Shown: positions 1 through 5,895, numbered from the stretch's first letter. The stretch: 6,010 nucleotides of DNA from Actinomycetes bacterium (GCA_023434465.1 JAEYSQ010000214.1:1-6010); one strand, 5' to 3'. Notes: generated by a model from the letters alone, not told the origin. Program-made: numbers and translations.

Positions 1-104
1 ACGTAATCCCGCACGAGCGGGATCAGATCAAGCTGCAGGCCGGACTGCGCGGGCGGCGCGGCCTGCCGAGAACGCACTGAGTGCGCGTCGGCACCGGAAG
101 TCAT
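1..104 (-). CDS. Partial third gene of the oxidase-like operon (N-terminus only)
   Basis: An open frame starts with ATG at 104-102 on the minus strand and runs off the left edge, giving about 34 residues that begin MTSGADAHSVRSRQ and end near LDLIPLVRDYV. The start lies five bases after the stop codon of the subunit I-like gene, and a GAAGG-like stretch overlapping that stop could serve as ribosome binding site. The spacing and direction suggest a third cistron of the same operon. The visible part is a polar, Ala/Pro-rich N-terminus with no membrane segment yet. Haem O synthase (CtaB) often follows oxidase genes in actinobacteria, and its first conserved block is a short 'xxYVxLTKPR' motif. 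The final residues here would be compatible with that, but the diagnostic part is outside the window, so this is only a guess. Another oxidase-like subunit or accessory protein is equally possible. Confidence 0.55.
   Translation of the reverse strand, partial: MTSGADAHSVRSRQAAPPAQSGLQLDLIPLVRDY
6..23. repeat. Perfect inverted repeat, 7-base arms
   Basis: ATCCCGC (6-12) and GCGGGAT (17-23) pair perfectly around ACGA. The repeat lies inside the partial minus-strand gene, about 80 bases after its start. It could form a stable hairpin in the operon transcript but may be chance in GC-rich coding DNA. Confidence 0.35.
73..85. repeat. 13-base palindrome near the start of the partial gene
   Basis: CGCACT and AGTGCG pair perfectly around a single central G. 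It sits about 17-31 bases inside the partial minus-strand gene. Such symmetry can bind a dimeric protein, but nothing else supports that here. Confidence 0.25.
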
Positions 105-109
105 GACCT

Positions 110-1813
110 TCAGGCTACCGGCTGTGCGTCACTCCCGGCCTCTGCCGTCTCCGCGTCGCGGCGAGTGATCGCCTCACGGATGTCGCGCATCGGACGAGTG
201 CTGCGGACGTCCGGGAGGACGTCGAAGTTGTGGGCCGGCGGCGGCGAGAGGGCCAGCCACTCGAGTGAGTCGCCCCGGTAAGGATCCGGAGTGGCGGCGG
301 GCTCCTCGGTGCGGCTCTTGATCAGGTTGCCGATCGCCAGCACCAATCCGACGAACAGAATCAGCGTGCCTACCGCGGAAATCATGTTGTATACGCCGAC
401 GTCCTCGGTGCTGAACCAGCGGTAGGAGTCGGTTACCTGGCCGGCGACACCGGCTCCGAAGAGTGGCAGCAGGGCGATGATCGCGCCGGCGAACATCAGG
501 CCGAACGACTTGGCGGCCCGATCCTCGTTGAGCTCCCGACCGGTCATCTTCGGATACCAGTAGGTGACGGCGGCAAATCCGCCGAAGACGACGAAGCCGA
601 TCAGGGCGAAGTGGGTGGCAGCCCAGGCATCGTAGGTCTGGGACAGCTGGGTGGCGATCGCGATCGTCGACTGGGCGAGCTCGGCCGCGAGACCGATCGA
701 TGCCAGCGAGAGCGCGCCGAGGGCGAAGCGAAGCGGCGCCCGCATGTGGAAATCGCTCCGGCTGACGGTTGTGATCAGGTTGTAGAAGATCAGGCCGAAG
801 GGGACGATCAGGGCCAGTGCCATCAGCATCCCGAAGTACTTCCAGCCGCTGCCGATCGGCACGGTAAGCATGTTCTGGGTCCAGGCGAGAGTGCCGATGA
901 CCGCGATCGCGACCAGCGACCTGGTGACCGCCTTGCGCGGCAGCTCACGGCCGGTGAAGGTCTGAACGATTTCGCCGATCGCGGCGAGGAAGGTGATCGA
1001 AACGGACATGTAGACACCGGTAAAGAAGAGGTAGCTGAAGTGCTGCCAGAGGATCGGCGATCCGCCTTCGTCACCGGAGAAGAAGCCGCCGTCGTAGATG
1101 CGGTCGACCAGGAGCATGGTGATCGCAGCGAGGAAGATCGGCGCGATTACCGCGAACAGCCAGCCGACGATCGCGCCGGCCCAGGTGAAGAACGGCGCAC
1201 GGCGCCAGGCCATGCCCGGGGCCCGCAGGTTGTGGACCGTGGCCAGGAGGTCGATCGCGACCAGCAACAGCCCGAGAGTGATCAGACCGGTCGAGCCGAT
1301 CCAGACGTCGACGCCGTTGTTCGGTGAGAAGGTGGCGTCGGAGAAGGGGGGAAGCGGATTGATGCCGGCTTCCGGCGGGGTGAAGAGGAAGGAGCCGTAA
1401 AGCAGGATTCCGCCGAAGATGAAGAGCCAGAGTCCGATCTGGCCGACCCTCGGAATTGCGGTCGTGCGGGCACCGATCTGGAGCGGCACCACGTAGTAGA
1501 GCAGCCCGATCGCCAGCGGCAGGGCGACCAGGAAGATTGCGGTTTCGCCGTATACCGAGAGCAGACGGTCGAAAGTGACTCCTTCGAGGAAGGAGTTCTG
1601 GGGGACGGCGAGCTGGGCCCGGAGGAGCAGAAGCTCAAGGGCGGCGAGGAAGATCGAACCGAAAGCGGAACCAATCAGGATCCGGCTGATGTCCTTGTGG
1701 TCGGCGCTTGAGGCGAGCTCGGCCCAGCGGGTCTGGCGCTCCTTCGGACCGTCGGAAGTAACCTCGGGCCGGGTCGGCGGCATCGTCTGGGGGTAGCTGG
1801 TGGAGCGGCTCAT
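110..1813 (-). CDS. Degenerate cytochrome c oxidase subunit I-like protein lacking haem/CuB ligands
   Basis: This 567-residue protein has the length and fold signature of haem-copper oxidase subunit I: SADHKDI near 36-42, VPLQIGAR 109-116, HNLRAPGM 194-201, SPILWQHF 252-259, YWYPKMTGRELNE 418-430 and the tail SPPPAHNFDVLP 523-534, over about twelve membrane segments. The active residues are gone. Counting against Paracoccus subunit I, haem a ligand His94 is Tyr88, CuB His276 is Gly266, CuB His325/326 are Gln313/Asn314 and haem a3 His411 is Ala399; only His413 remains, as His401. Glu278 and the crosslinked Tyr280 are Tyr268 and Ser270, D-channel Asp124 is Thr117, K-channel Lys354 is Ile342, Mg-site His-Asp is Ser391-Gln392, and the propionate Arg pair is Gly458-Gln459. 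I checked the codons for Tyr88, Gln313, Asn314, Ala399 and His401 in the DNA. The ATG overlaps the upstream stop as ATGA, implying translational coupling. The frame is intact, so a non-oxidase role is more likely than decay. ctaD would be a misleading name. Confidence 0.9.
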   Translation of the reverse strand: MSRSTSYPQTMPPTRPEVTSDGPKERQTRWAELASSADHKDISRILIGSAFGSIFLAALELLLLRAQLAVPQNSFLEGVTFDRLLSVYGETAIFLVALPLAIGLLYYVVPLQIGARTTAIPRVGQIGLWLFIFGGILLYGSFLFTPPEAGINPLPPFSDATFSPNNGVDVWIGSTGLITLGLLLVAIDLLATVHNLRAPGMAWRRAPFFTWAGAIVGWLFAVIAPIFLAAITMLLVDRIYDGGFFSGDEGGSPILWQHFSYLFFTGVYMSVSITFLAAIGEIVQTFTGRELPRKAVTRSLVAIAVIGTLAWTQNMLTVPIGSGWKYFGMLMALALIVPFGLIFYNLITTVSRSDFHMRAPLRFALGALSLASIGLAAELAQSTIAIATQLSQTYDAWAATHFALIGFVVFGGFAAVTYWYPKMTGRELNEDRAAKSFGLMFAGAIIALLPLFGAGVAGQVTDSYRWFSTEDVGVYNMISAVGTLILFVGLVLAIGNLIKSRTEEPAATPDPYRGDSLEWLALSPPPAHNFDVLPDVRSTRPMRDIREAITRRDAETAEAGSDAQPVA

Positions 1814-2694
1814 TCGGCGTCAGCGCTTTCGGCGTCGTCGTTGTTTTCAGTGGTCTCGGCCTTTTTGGCCTGATCGGATGATTCCTCGGATTTCTCGCGG
1901 GAGGCCTGGAATTCAGCTTCGACCTTGTCCTGAGCGTCCTGGATGTTCTTCTTCAGCGATTCGATCGCGACCTCGTACTCCTCCGGGGGCACGACCTGGA
2001 CCTCGATCTCCATGGTGTCGTAACCCTGCCCGGAGAGGACCGAGGAGCGGTTCGTGTAGGTCCCCGGCTCGTCGGCCCGGAAGTAGATCTTGGTGCTCTT
2101 GCCCGGAATCGCCTGCGCCTTGCCGGTCAGTTCCGGCACATTCCAGCCGTGAACCACGTCGGTGGATTCCAGGTTGAGCTGCACGGTGACTCCGGCCGGT
2201 ACGACCAGACGGCGGTAGCTGAACGAAGCGTTCGGGTAGTCGAAGCGCCAGAGCCACTGCTGTCCGGTCGCCCGGATCTCCAGCGGTTCGCCTTCGACCT
2301 GTCCCGCCACCGGTTCCGCGTTGACGGCGGGAATCTCCCGGGACTTGCCGCAAAACACGGCCGCGACGACGAAGAGGGCGAGCGCGAAGAGGCTGAGGCC
2401 GATCGCCAGCCGGCCCTGGGAAATCTTCCGACCGGCCTTCGGGCTGACTGCCCGGCTGCGGGGGCGGGCCGCTTTGAGGATCGCCAGGTTGACGATCACG
2501 ATCACCGCGATGATCACGATGAAGAAGATCCAGTGCAGGACATTGCCGTCCTCGATCCCGGGCGAGGCAGCGTCCGGATTGAGCGAAAGCGCCATGGCCG
2601 GGGATGCGTTCAGCGCGAAGGCGATCAGCACGCCGGCCAGAGAGATGAACAGAGACACTGGTTTTCTGGATCGAGGCAGCAAGACGCGGGCCAT
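1810..2694 (-). CDS. Degenerate cytochrome c oxidase subunit II-like protein lacking the CuA site
   Basis: The product is 294 residues from the ATG at 2694; an in-frame ATG at 2733 would add 13 Arg/Ala-rich residues, and neither start has a clear ribosome binding site. I prefer 2694 because it gives a normal signal peptide: Arg/Lys-rich start, hydrophobic core about 13-28 and a likely cut after SPAMA at 35. Two membrane segments follow (about 51-74 and 95-114), then a periplasmic cupredoxin domain with GQQWLWRFDYP 144-154, TDVVHGWNVPEL 178-189 and FRADEPGTY 205-213, all standard subunit II landmarks. In the CuA loop the two Cys are Ser217 and Ser221, the Glu is Val219 and the second His is Tyr225; only His182 and Met228 remain. 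Codons were checked at 2011-2046. CuA therefore cannot form in the known way, so electron entry from cytochrome c is not expected. After about residue 240 comes a charged Glu/Lys/Asp-rich tail, probably helical then disordered. Its stop overlaps the subunit I-like start. Confidence 0.88.
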   Translation of the reverse strand: MARVLLPRSRKPVSLFISLAGVLIAFALNASPAMALSLNPDAASPGIEDGNVLHWIFFIVIIAVIVIVNLAILKAARPRSRAVSPKAGRKISQGRLAIGLSLFALALFVVAAVFCGKSREIPAVNAEPVAGQVEGEPLEIRATGQQWLWRFDYPNASFSYRRLVVPAGVTVQLNLESTDVVHGWNVPELTGKAQAIPGKSTKIYFRADEPGTYTNRSSVLSGQGYDTMEIEVQVVPPEEYEVAIESLKKNIQDAQDKVEAEFQASREKSEESSDQAKKAETTENNDDAESADAE

Positions 2695-2700
2695 TCTAAT
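2693..2700. promoter_or_regulatory. Possible shared -10 element between divergent operons
   Basis: The octamer ATTCTAAT reads TCTAAT on the plus strand (2695-2700) and TAGAAT on the minus strand (2698-2693), each five of six matches to a TATAAT-type -10 box. On the plus strand it would place a transcript start near 2707 and a leader of about 43 bases before the PAP2 gene at 2750. On the minus strand it overlaps the preferred ATG of the subunit II-like gene, so it would work there only if translation starts further in. I see no good -35 box at the right distance on either strand. A perfect TTGACA lies on the minus strand at 2743-2738, but with no -10 match 17 bases away. Confidence 0.2.
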
Positions 2701-2749
2701 CGCAGTAGCGGGGGCCGCGCCGCGCCGTCGCATACGCTGTCAATCCGGG

Positions 2750-3724
2750 ATGAGATTGCCGACCTCGTTCAAGCCCCGGCGGTCGCCGAAGCAGACCGCC
2801 ATACGCCTCGCCGCCGTGGGTGCGATGGCGGCTGCGGTAATCGTGCCTCACGTCCGGCGGCAACTGAAGATCCCGACTGCGGTCACGGTCGCTTCGACGG
2901 TGTCCGCACCACTGGCGATCGCCGTTCTCTGGCCCCGCTCGCGGCGCCGGGACCTCGGACTCTTCGCGGCCCAGATGTGGGCTTTCGCGGTTTGTCACGA
3001 GCTCCCTTACGACGACCCGAAACGGTTACGCGAGCGACTCTACGTCGAGTACCCGATCAAGATTGACCGCTGGATCGGTCGCGGCGTCCTCCCCAACGCG
3101 CGCCTGCAGAAGTGGCTTCATCAGGGCCGTTTCGGAAACGACCTGACCAAGTTCGCCGCCTGGACGCACTGGTTCTGGTTCATCCAGCCGTACGCGGCGA
3201 TCTTCTGGATCGCACTCCGCAACAAGGAGAAGTTCCCCGAGTCGGCCCGGCAACTCGCCGCGACCTTCGACATCGGTTGCGCCATGTACTTCGCACTCCC
3301 GACGGCTCCACCCTGGTGGGCGGCCGAGAACCGCTACATCGATCCGGAGATCGCCGACGAGCACGTCAAGCGGGTGATGCTCGAGTACGGGGAGAAGCTC
3401 TGGGGCCCGGCCTGGACCCGGATCTTCGGGACGCTCGGCTCGAACCCCTGGGCGGCGATGCCTTCGCTTCACTTTGCCACCGCTTTGATGGCCGCGATTC
3501 TCCTGAGCGACGCCGGCGGCAAGGTCGAAGGGACGCTGGGCTGGGTCTACGCCCTCTCGCTTGGCTTTGCCCTCGTCTACCTCGGCGAGCATTACGTGAC
3601 CGATCTGCTGGCCGGGGCGGGAGTAGTCCTGCTCGCCCGCAAGGGCGAGCCGCTGGCCCGTCCGGTCGTCGAAATGATCAATCGCAGGCTTCAGCGACTC
3701 GAGGCGATCGCAGCCGGCGGATGA
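2750..3724 (+). CDS. AUR1-like PAP2 superfamily membrane phosphatase/phosphotransferase
   Basis: From the ATG at 2750 the product is 324 residues. The frame is open further upstream, but that part lies antisense to the subunit II-like gene, so I take the first ATG in the spacer; its ribosome binding site is weak. Several hydrophobic segments are present. The PAP2 motifs are in the AUR1/inositolphosphotransferase-like form (often filed as PAP2_3): PTAPPWW at 184-190 in place of the first motif, MPSLHFA at 237-243 with Ser239 and His241, and GEHYVTDLLAG at 279-289 with His281 and Asp285 as the expected catalytic pair. Family members hydrolyse or transfer phosphate-linked head groups on lipids or polyprenyl carriers at the membrane; the substrate here cannot be read from sequence. 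The stop overlaps the next start as ATGA, so it is probably co-translated with the YbhN-like gene. The family assignment is firm; a specific enzyme name is not. Confidence 0.88.
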   Translation: MRLPTSFKPRRSPKQTAIRLAAVGAMAAAVIVPHVRRQLKIPTAVTVASTVSAPLAIAVLWPRSRRRDLGLFAAQMWAFAVCHELPYDDPKRLRERLYVEYPIKIDRWIGRGVLPNARLQKWLHQGRFGNDLTKFAAWTHWFWFIQPYAAIFWIALRNKEKFPESARQLAATFDIGCAMYFALPTAPPWWAAENRYIDPEIADEHVKRVMLEYGEKLWGPAWTRIFGTLGSNPWAAMPSLHFATALMAAILLSDAGGKVEGTLGWVYALSLGFALVYLGEHYVTDLLAGAGVVLLARKGEPLARPVVEMINRRLQRLEAIAAGG

Positions 3725-4845
3725 CCGAGACTGTGGAACGGACTCCAGCGGTTGAAGAGGAAGGCGACGGCCTTCCCGACTTCACCACCAAAGGGGTGAT
3801 TCAGACGGTAGCCCTGATCGTCGTCTTGATCGTGGCGATCTATTTCTTTCTGCCGAAGCTGGCCGGCTTCGGGGACGCGATCGGAATGTTGAAGAGCGCG
3901 AAGCCGATCTACGTTGTGATCGCGATCGGCTTCTGTGTCCTTTCCTTCATCACATACATAGCGCTGTTTCGTGCCGTGGTCGGCGGTGAGTCGTTCCCGA
4001 TCAGCTGGCGAGAGGCCTACGAGATCAACATGGCGGGTTTCGCGGCGACCCTGCTCTTCTCGGCCGGCGGGGCGGGCGGTGTCGTGCTCACCTATTGGGC
4101 GCTTCGCCAGGGCGGCATGGAACGACGTGACGTCGGCACCAGGATGGTCGCCTTCATCGTGCTGCACTATCTCTTCTATCCGCTGGCGGTGCTGGTCTTC
4201 GGCATCCTGCTCGGCCTTGGCGTCCTGAGCGGTTCGACCACGGTTTCCCTGACCTTCGTCCCGGCCGGCATCGCCCTGCTGGTGATGCTGCTGGGCGGCG
4301 CGCTCGCACTGGTCCCGGCCGACATCGAAAGACGCATGGACTCCTTTTCCCGCCGCCACGCCGGGGTCAAGTTCCTGGCCAAGCTCTCGACCGTTCCGGC
4401 GATGGTCGCGGACGGCGTCCGGACGGCACTCAAGCTGGTCGCCCACCCTTCCCGGGCCGGCCTGGCGGTGATCGGCGCGATCGGATTCTGGGCCGCCAAC
4501 ATCGGAATTCTCTGGGCTTCCTTCAAGGCCTTTGGCATCGCGATCCCGTTCGGGGTCGTGGTGATGGGGTTCTTCATCGGAATGGTCGCGAACCTGATTC
4601 CGTTCGTCCCGGCCGGGGTCGGTGCGGTTGATGCCGGCATGATCGGAACCTTCGTGCTGTTCGGTTTTCCCGAGGAGCAGGTCTTCGCGGCGATCCTGAT
4701 CTATCGCCTGGTCGCCTTCTGGTTGCCGATCCCGCCGGGGGTCGCCGCTTTCTTCCAGTTGCGAAGTACGGTCAAGCGCTGGAAGCGAGAGGGGTTGCCG
4801 ATCGACCGGCCGCCCCGACCCGGCCTGATCGAAGAGATTCTCTGA
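3721..4845 (+). CDS. YbhN/LPG synthase-like integral membrane protein (UPF0104 type)
   Basis: A 374-residue protein with an acidic 20-residue cytosolic N-terminus followed by about eight hydrophobic segments. Marks of the lysylphosphatidylglycerol synthase transmembrane-domain family (UPF0104, YbhN-like) are SAGGAGGVVLTYWALRQ at 114-130, VPAGVGAVDAG at 296-306 (the family's P-G-G-x-G-x-x-E/D-type loop) and YRLVAFWLP at 338-346, a block usually close to the C-terminus. There is no soluble aminoacyl-transferase domain like that of MprF, so it is not a full lysyl-PG synthase. MprF's membrane part flips lipids, and lone family members are suspected to move or handle lipids or lipid-linked sugars; that function is inference here. 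The ATG at 3721 overlaps the PAP2 stop, which fixes the start and implies coupled expression. A longer open frame upstream is only the third frame of the PAP2 gene. The C-terminus is basic and Pro-rich. Confidence 0.87.
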   Translation: MTETVERTPAVEEEGDGLPDFTTKGVIQTVALIVVLIVAIYFFLPKLAGFGDAIGMLKSAKPIYVVIAIGFCVLSFITYIALFRAVVGGESFPISWREAYEINMAGFAATLLFSAGGAGGVVLTYWALRQGGMERRDVGTRMVAFIVLHYLFYPLAVLVFGILLGLGVLSGSTTVSLTFVPAGIALLVMLLGGALALVPADIERRMDSFSRRHAGVKFLAKLSTVPAMVADGVRTALKLVAHPSRAGLAVIGAIGFWAANIGILWASFKAFGIAIPFGVVVMGFFIGMVANLIPFVPAGVGAVDAGMIGTFVLFGFPEEQVFAAILIYRLVAFWLPIPPGVAAFFQLRSTVKRWKREGLPIDRPPRPGLIEEIL

Positions 4846-4874
4846 GGGAGCTAGTGTGGACCGGAGCGCTACAC

Positions 4875-4890
4875 TTACTTCAGAAAGTAA
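4875..4890. promoter_or_regulatory. Inverted repeat in the trxB upstream spacer, candidate operator
   Basis: The 78-base spacer between the YbhN-like stop and trxB contains a markedly AT-rich block. In it TTACTT (4875-4880) and AAGTAA (4885-4890) form a perfect 6-base inverted repeat around CAGA, and a further AAGTAA lies in tandem at 4890-4895. The block also contains -10-like words (TAAAGT at 4888-4893, TAATGAT nearby). I see no convincing -35 box and no GGGAAT/GTT pair typical of SigR control of thioredoxin genes. The placement suggests the trxB promoter with a dimeric repressor or activator site over it; the regulator cannot be named. Confidence 0.35.
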
Positions 4891-4912
4891 AGTAATGATT
4901 TCGAAGTTGAAC

Positions 4913-4917
4913 AGGGA
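4913..4917 (+). promoter_or_regulatory. Ribosome binding site of trxB
   Basis: AGGGA lies six bases before the ATG at 4924, a good Shine-Dalgarno match and distance. It supports this start, which also puts the FAD-binding Gly motif at residues 13-18 as usual in the family. Confidence 0.6.
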
Positions 4918-4923
4918 CTGAAA

Positions 4924-5868
4924 ATGAGCGAAACGCAAGTCGAGAACATGATCATCATCGGCGGCGGCCCGGCCGGGTACACGGCCGCGCTCTACGCAGC
5001 CCGGGCCGAGCTGAGCCCGCTCGTGTTCGAAGGGTTCCAGTGGGGCGGCCAGCTCCAGAACACGACCGACGTCGAGAACTATCCGGGCTTCCCGGAGGGA
5101 ATCATGGGCCCGGAGATGATGACCCGTTTCCGGGACCAGGCCGAGCGCTTCGGCACCCGGTTCATCACCGATGACGTCGATCGGGTCGAACTGACCGACG
5201 GCGGTATCCACAAGGTCTACCTCGGCGACGAGGTCTACCACGCCAAGACGGTGATCCTCTCGATGGGAGCCGAGCCGAAGCGGCTGGGAATCCCCGGCGA
5301 GATGGAAATGATGGGTCGCGGCGTCTCGACCTGTGGTGTCTGCGACGGGGCTTTCTTCAAGGACCGCTCGACCATGGTTATCGGCGGCGGCGATTCGGCG
5401 ATGGAAGACGCGGTCTTCATTTCGAAGTTCGCCTCCGATCTGGACCTGGTCCACCGGCGGGACGAGTTCCGCGCTTCGAAGATCATGCAGGAGCGGGCCG
5501 AGAGCCAGCCCAACATCGCGCTCAAGACTCCCTGGTCACCCGAAGAATTCCTTCCCGGCGAGGACGGCGCACTGGAAAAGGTCCGGCTCAAGCATTCCGA
5601 GAACGGCGAGATCGAAGAGGTGCCAGTCGATGGCGTCTTCATCGCGATCGGGCACATTCCGCGCTCCGAGCTGGTGGCCGGGCAGGTTGACACCGACGCG
5701 GAGGGATACGTGATCACCGACCCCGCCTCGACCAAGACCAACCTGGACGGCGTTTTCGCGGTCGGCGACCTGGTCGACCACACCTACCGCCAGGCGATCA
5801 CCGCGGCCGGATCGGGCTGCAAAGGCGCCCTCGACGCCGAGTGGTACCTCCGGGACGCGACCTTTTGA
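4924..5868 (+). CDS. trxB: Thioredoxin reductase (NADPH, FAD)
   Basis: The 314-residue product matches the normal length of bacterial low-molecular-weight thioredoxin reductase, a cytosolic FAD enzyme that passes electrons from NADPH to thioredoxin. The FAD-binding motif GGGPAG is at 13-18, followed by GGQLQNTTDVENYPGFP (41-57). The redox-active pair is Cys137 and Cys140 in CGVCDG; the usual middle residues are Ala-Thr, here Gly-Val, a conservative change. The NADPH motif GGGDSAMEDA is at 154-163 and HRRDEFRAS, which recognises the 2'-phosphate of NADPH, at 177-185. The second flavin motif GVFAVGD is at 276-282, with the RQAITAAGSG block after it. All catalytic and cofactor residues are present. 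A spacer with its own likely promoter separates it from the lipid gene pair, so it is probably transcribed on its own. No thioredoxin gene follows within the 142 remaining bases. Confidence 0.96.
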   Translation: MSETQVENMIIIGGGPAGYTAALYAARAELSPLVFEGFQWGGQLQNTTDVENYPGFPEGIMGPEMMTRFRDQAERFGTRFITDDVDRVELTDGGIHKVYLGDEVYHAKTVILSMGAEPKRLGIPGEMEMMGRGVSTCGVCDGAFFKDRSTMVIGGGDSAMEDAVFISKFASDLDLVHRRDEFRASKIMQERAESQPNIALKTPWSPEEFLPGEDGALEKVRLKHSENGEIEEVPVDGVFIAIGHIPRSELVAGQVDTDAEGYVITDPASTKTNLDGVFAVGDLVDHTYRQAITAAGSGCKGALDAEWYLRDATF

Positions 5869-5895
5869 ACCCTGAACGAGCCACTCTGGAGTCTA

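Noticed and set aside
611..1327. Open frame of 238 codons on the plus strand opposite the subunit I-like gene
   Set aside because: Highly charged, low-complexity composition with no family match; it is a shadow of the membrane protein on the other strand.
2490..2530. Short repeats of GATCAC/GATGATC
   Set aside because: They encode the Ile/Val-rich first membrane segment of the subunit II-like protein and follow from codon usage.
110..2694. Calling the pair ordinary ctaC and ctaD
   Set aside because: Family membership is clear, but loss of CuA, haem and CuB ligands makes respiratory function very unlikely.
110..2694. Calling the oxidase-like pair pseudogenes
   Set aside because: Both frames are intact over 567 and 294 codons, coupling is kept, and structural motifs are preserved; substitutions are concentrated at catalytic positions, not random.
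2321..2749. N-terminal extension of the PAP2 gene into the subunit II-like gene
   Set aside because: The extension is antisense to the signal peptide, both membrane segments and the start of the cupredoxin domain, and has no PAP2 features; the ATG at 2750 gives a normal-length protein.
3112..3720. Upstream extension of the YbhN-like frame
   Set aside because: It is an alternative frame of the PAP2 gene with Arg/Gly-rich shadow composition; the ATGA overlap marks the real start at 3721.
3691..5454. Long open frame of 587 codons on the minus strand opposite the YbhN-like gene and trxB
   Set aside because: It runs antisense across two clear genes and their spacer, has no recognisable domain, and its Asp/Arg/Glu/His-rich composition is what GC-rich antisense frames produce.
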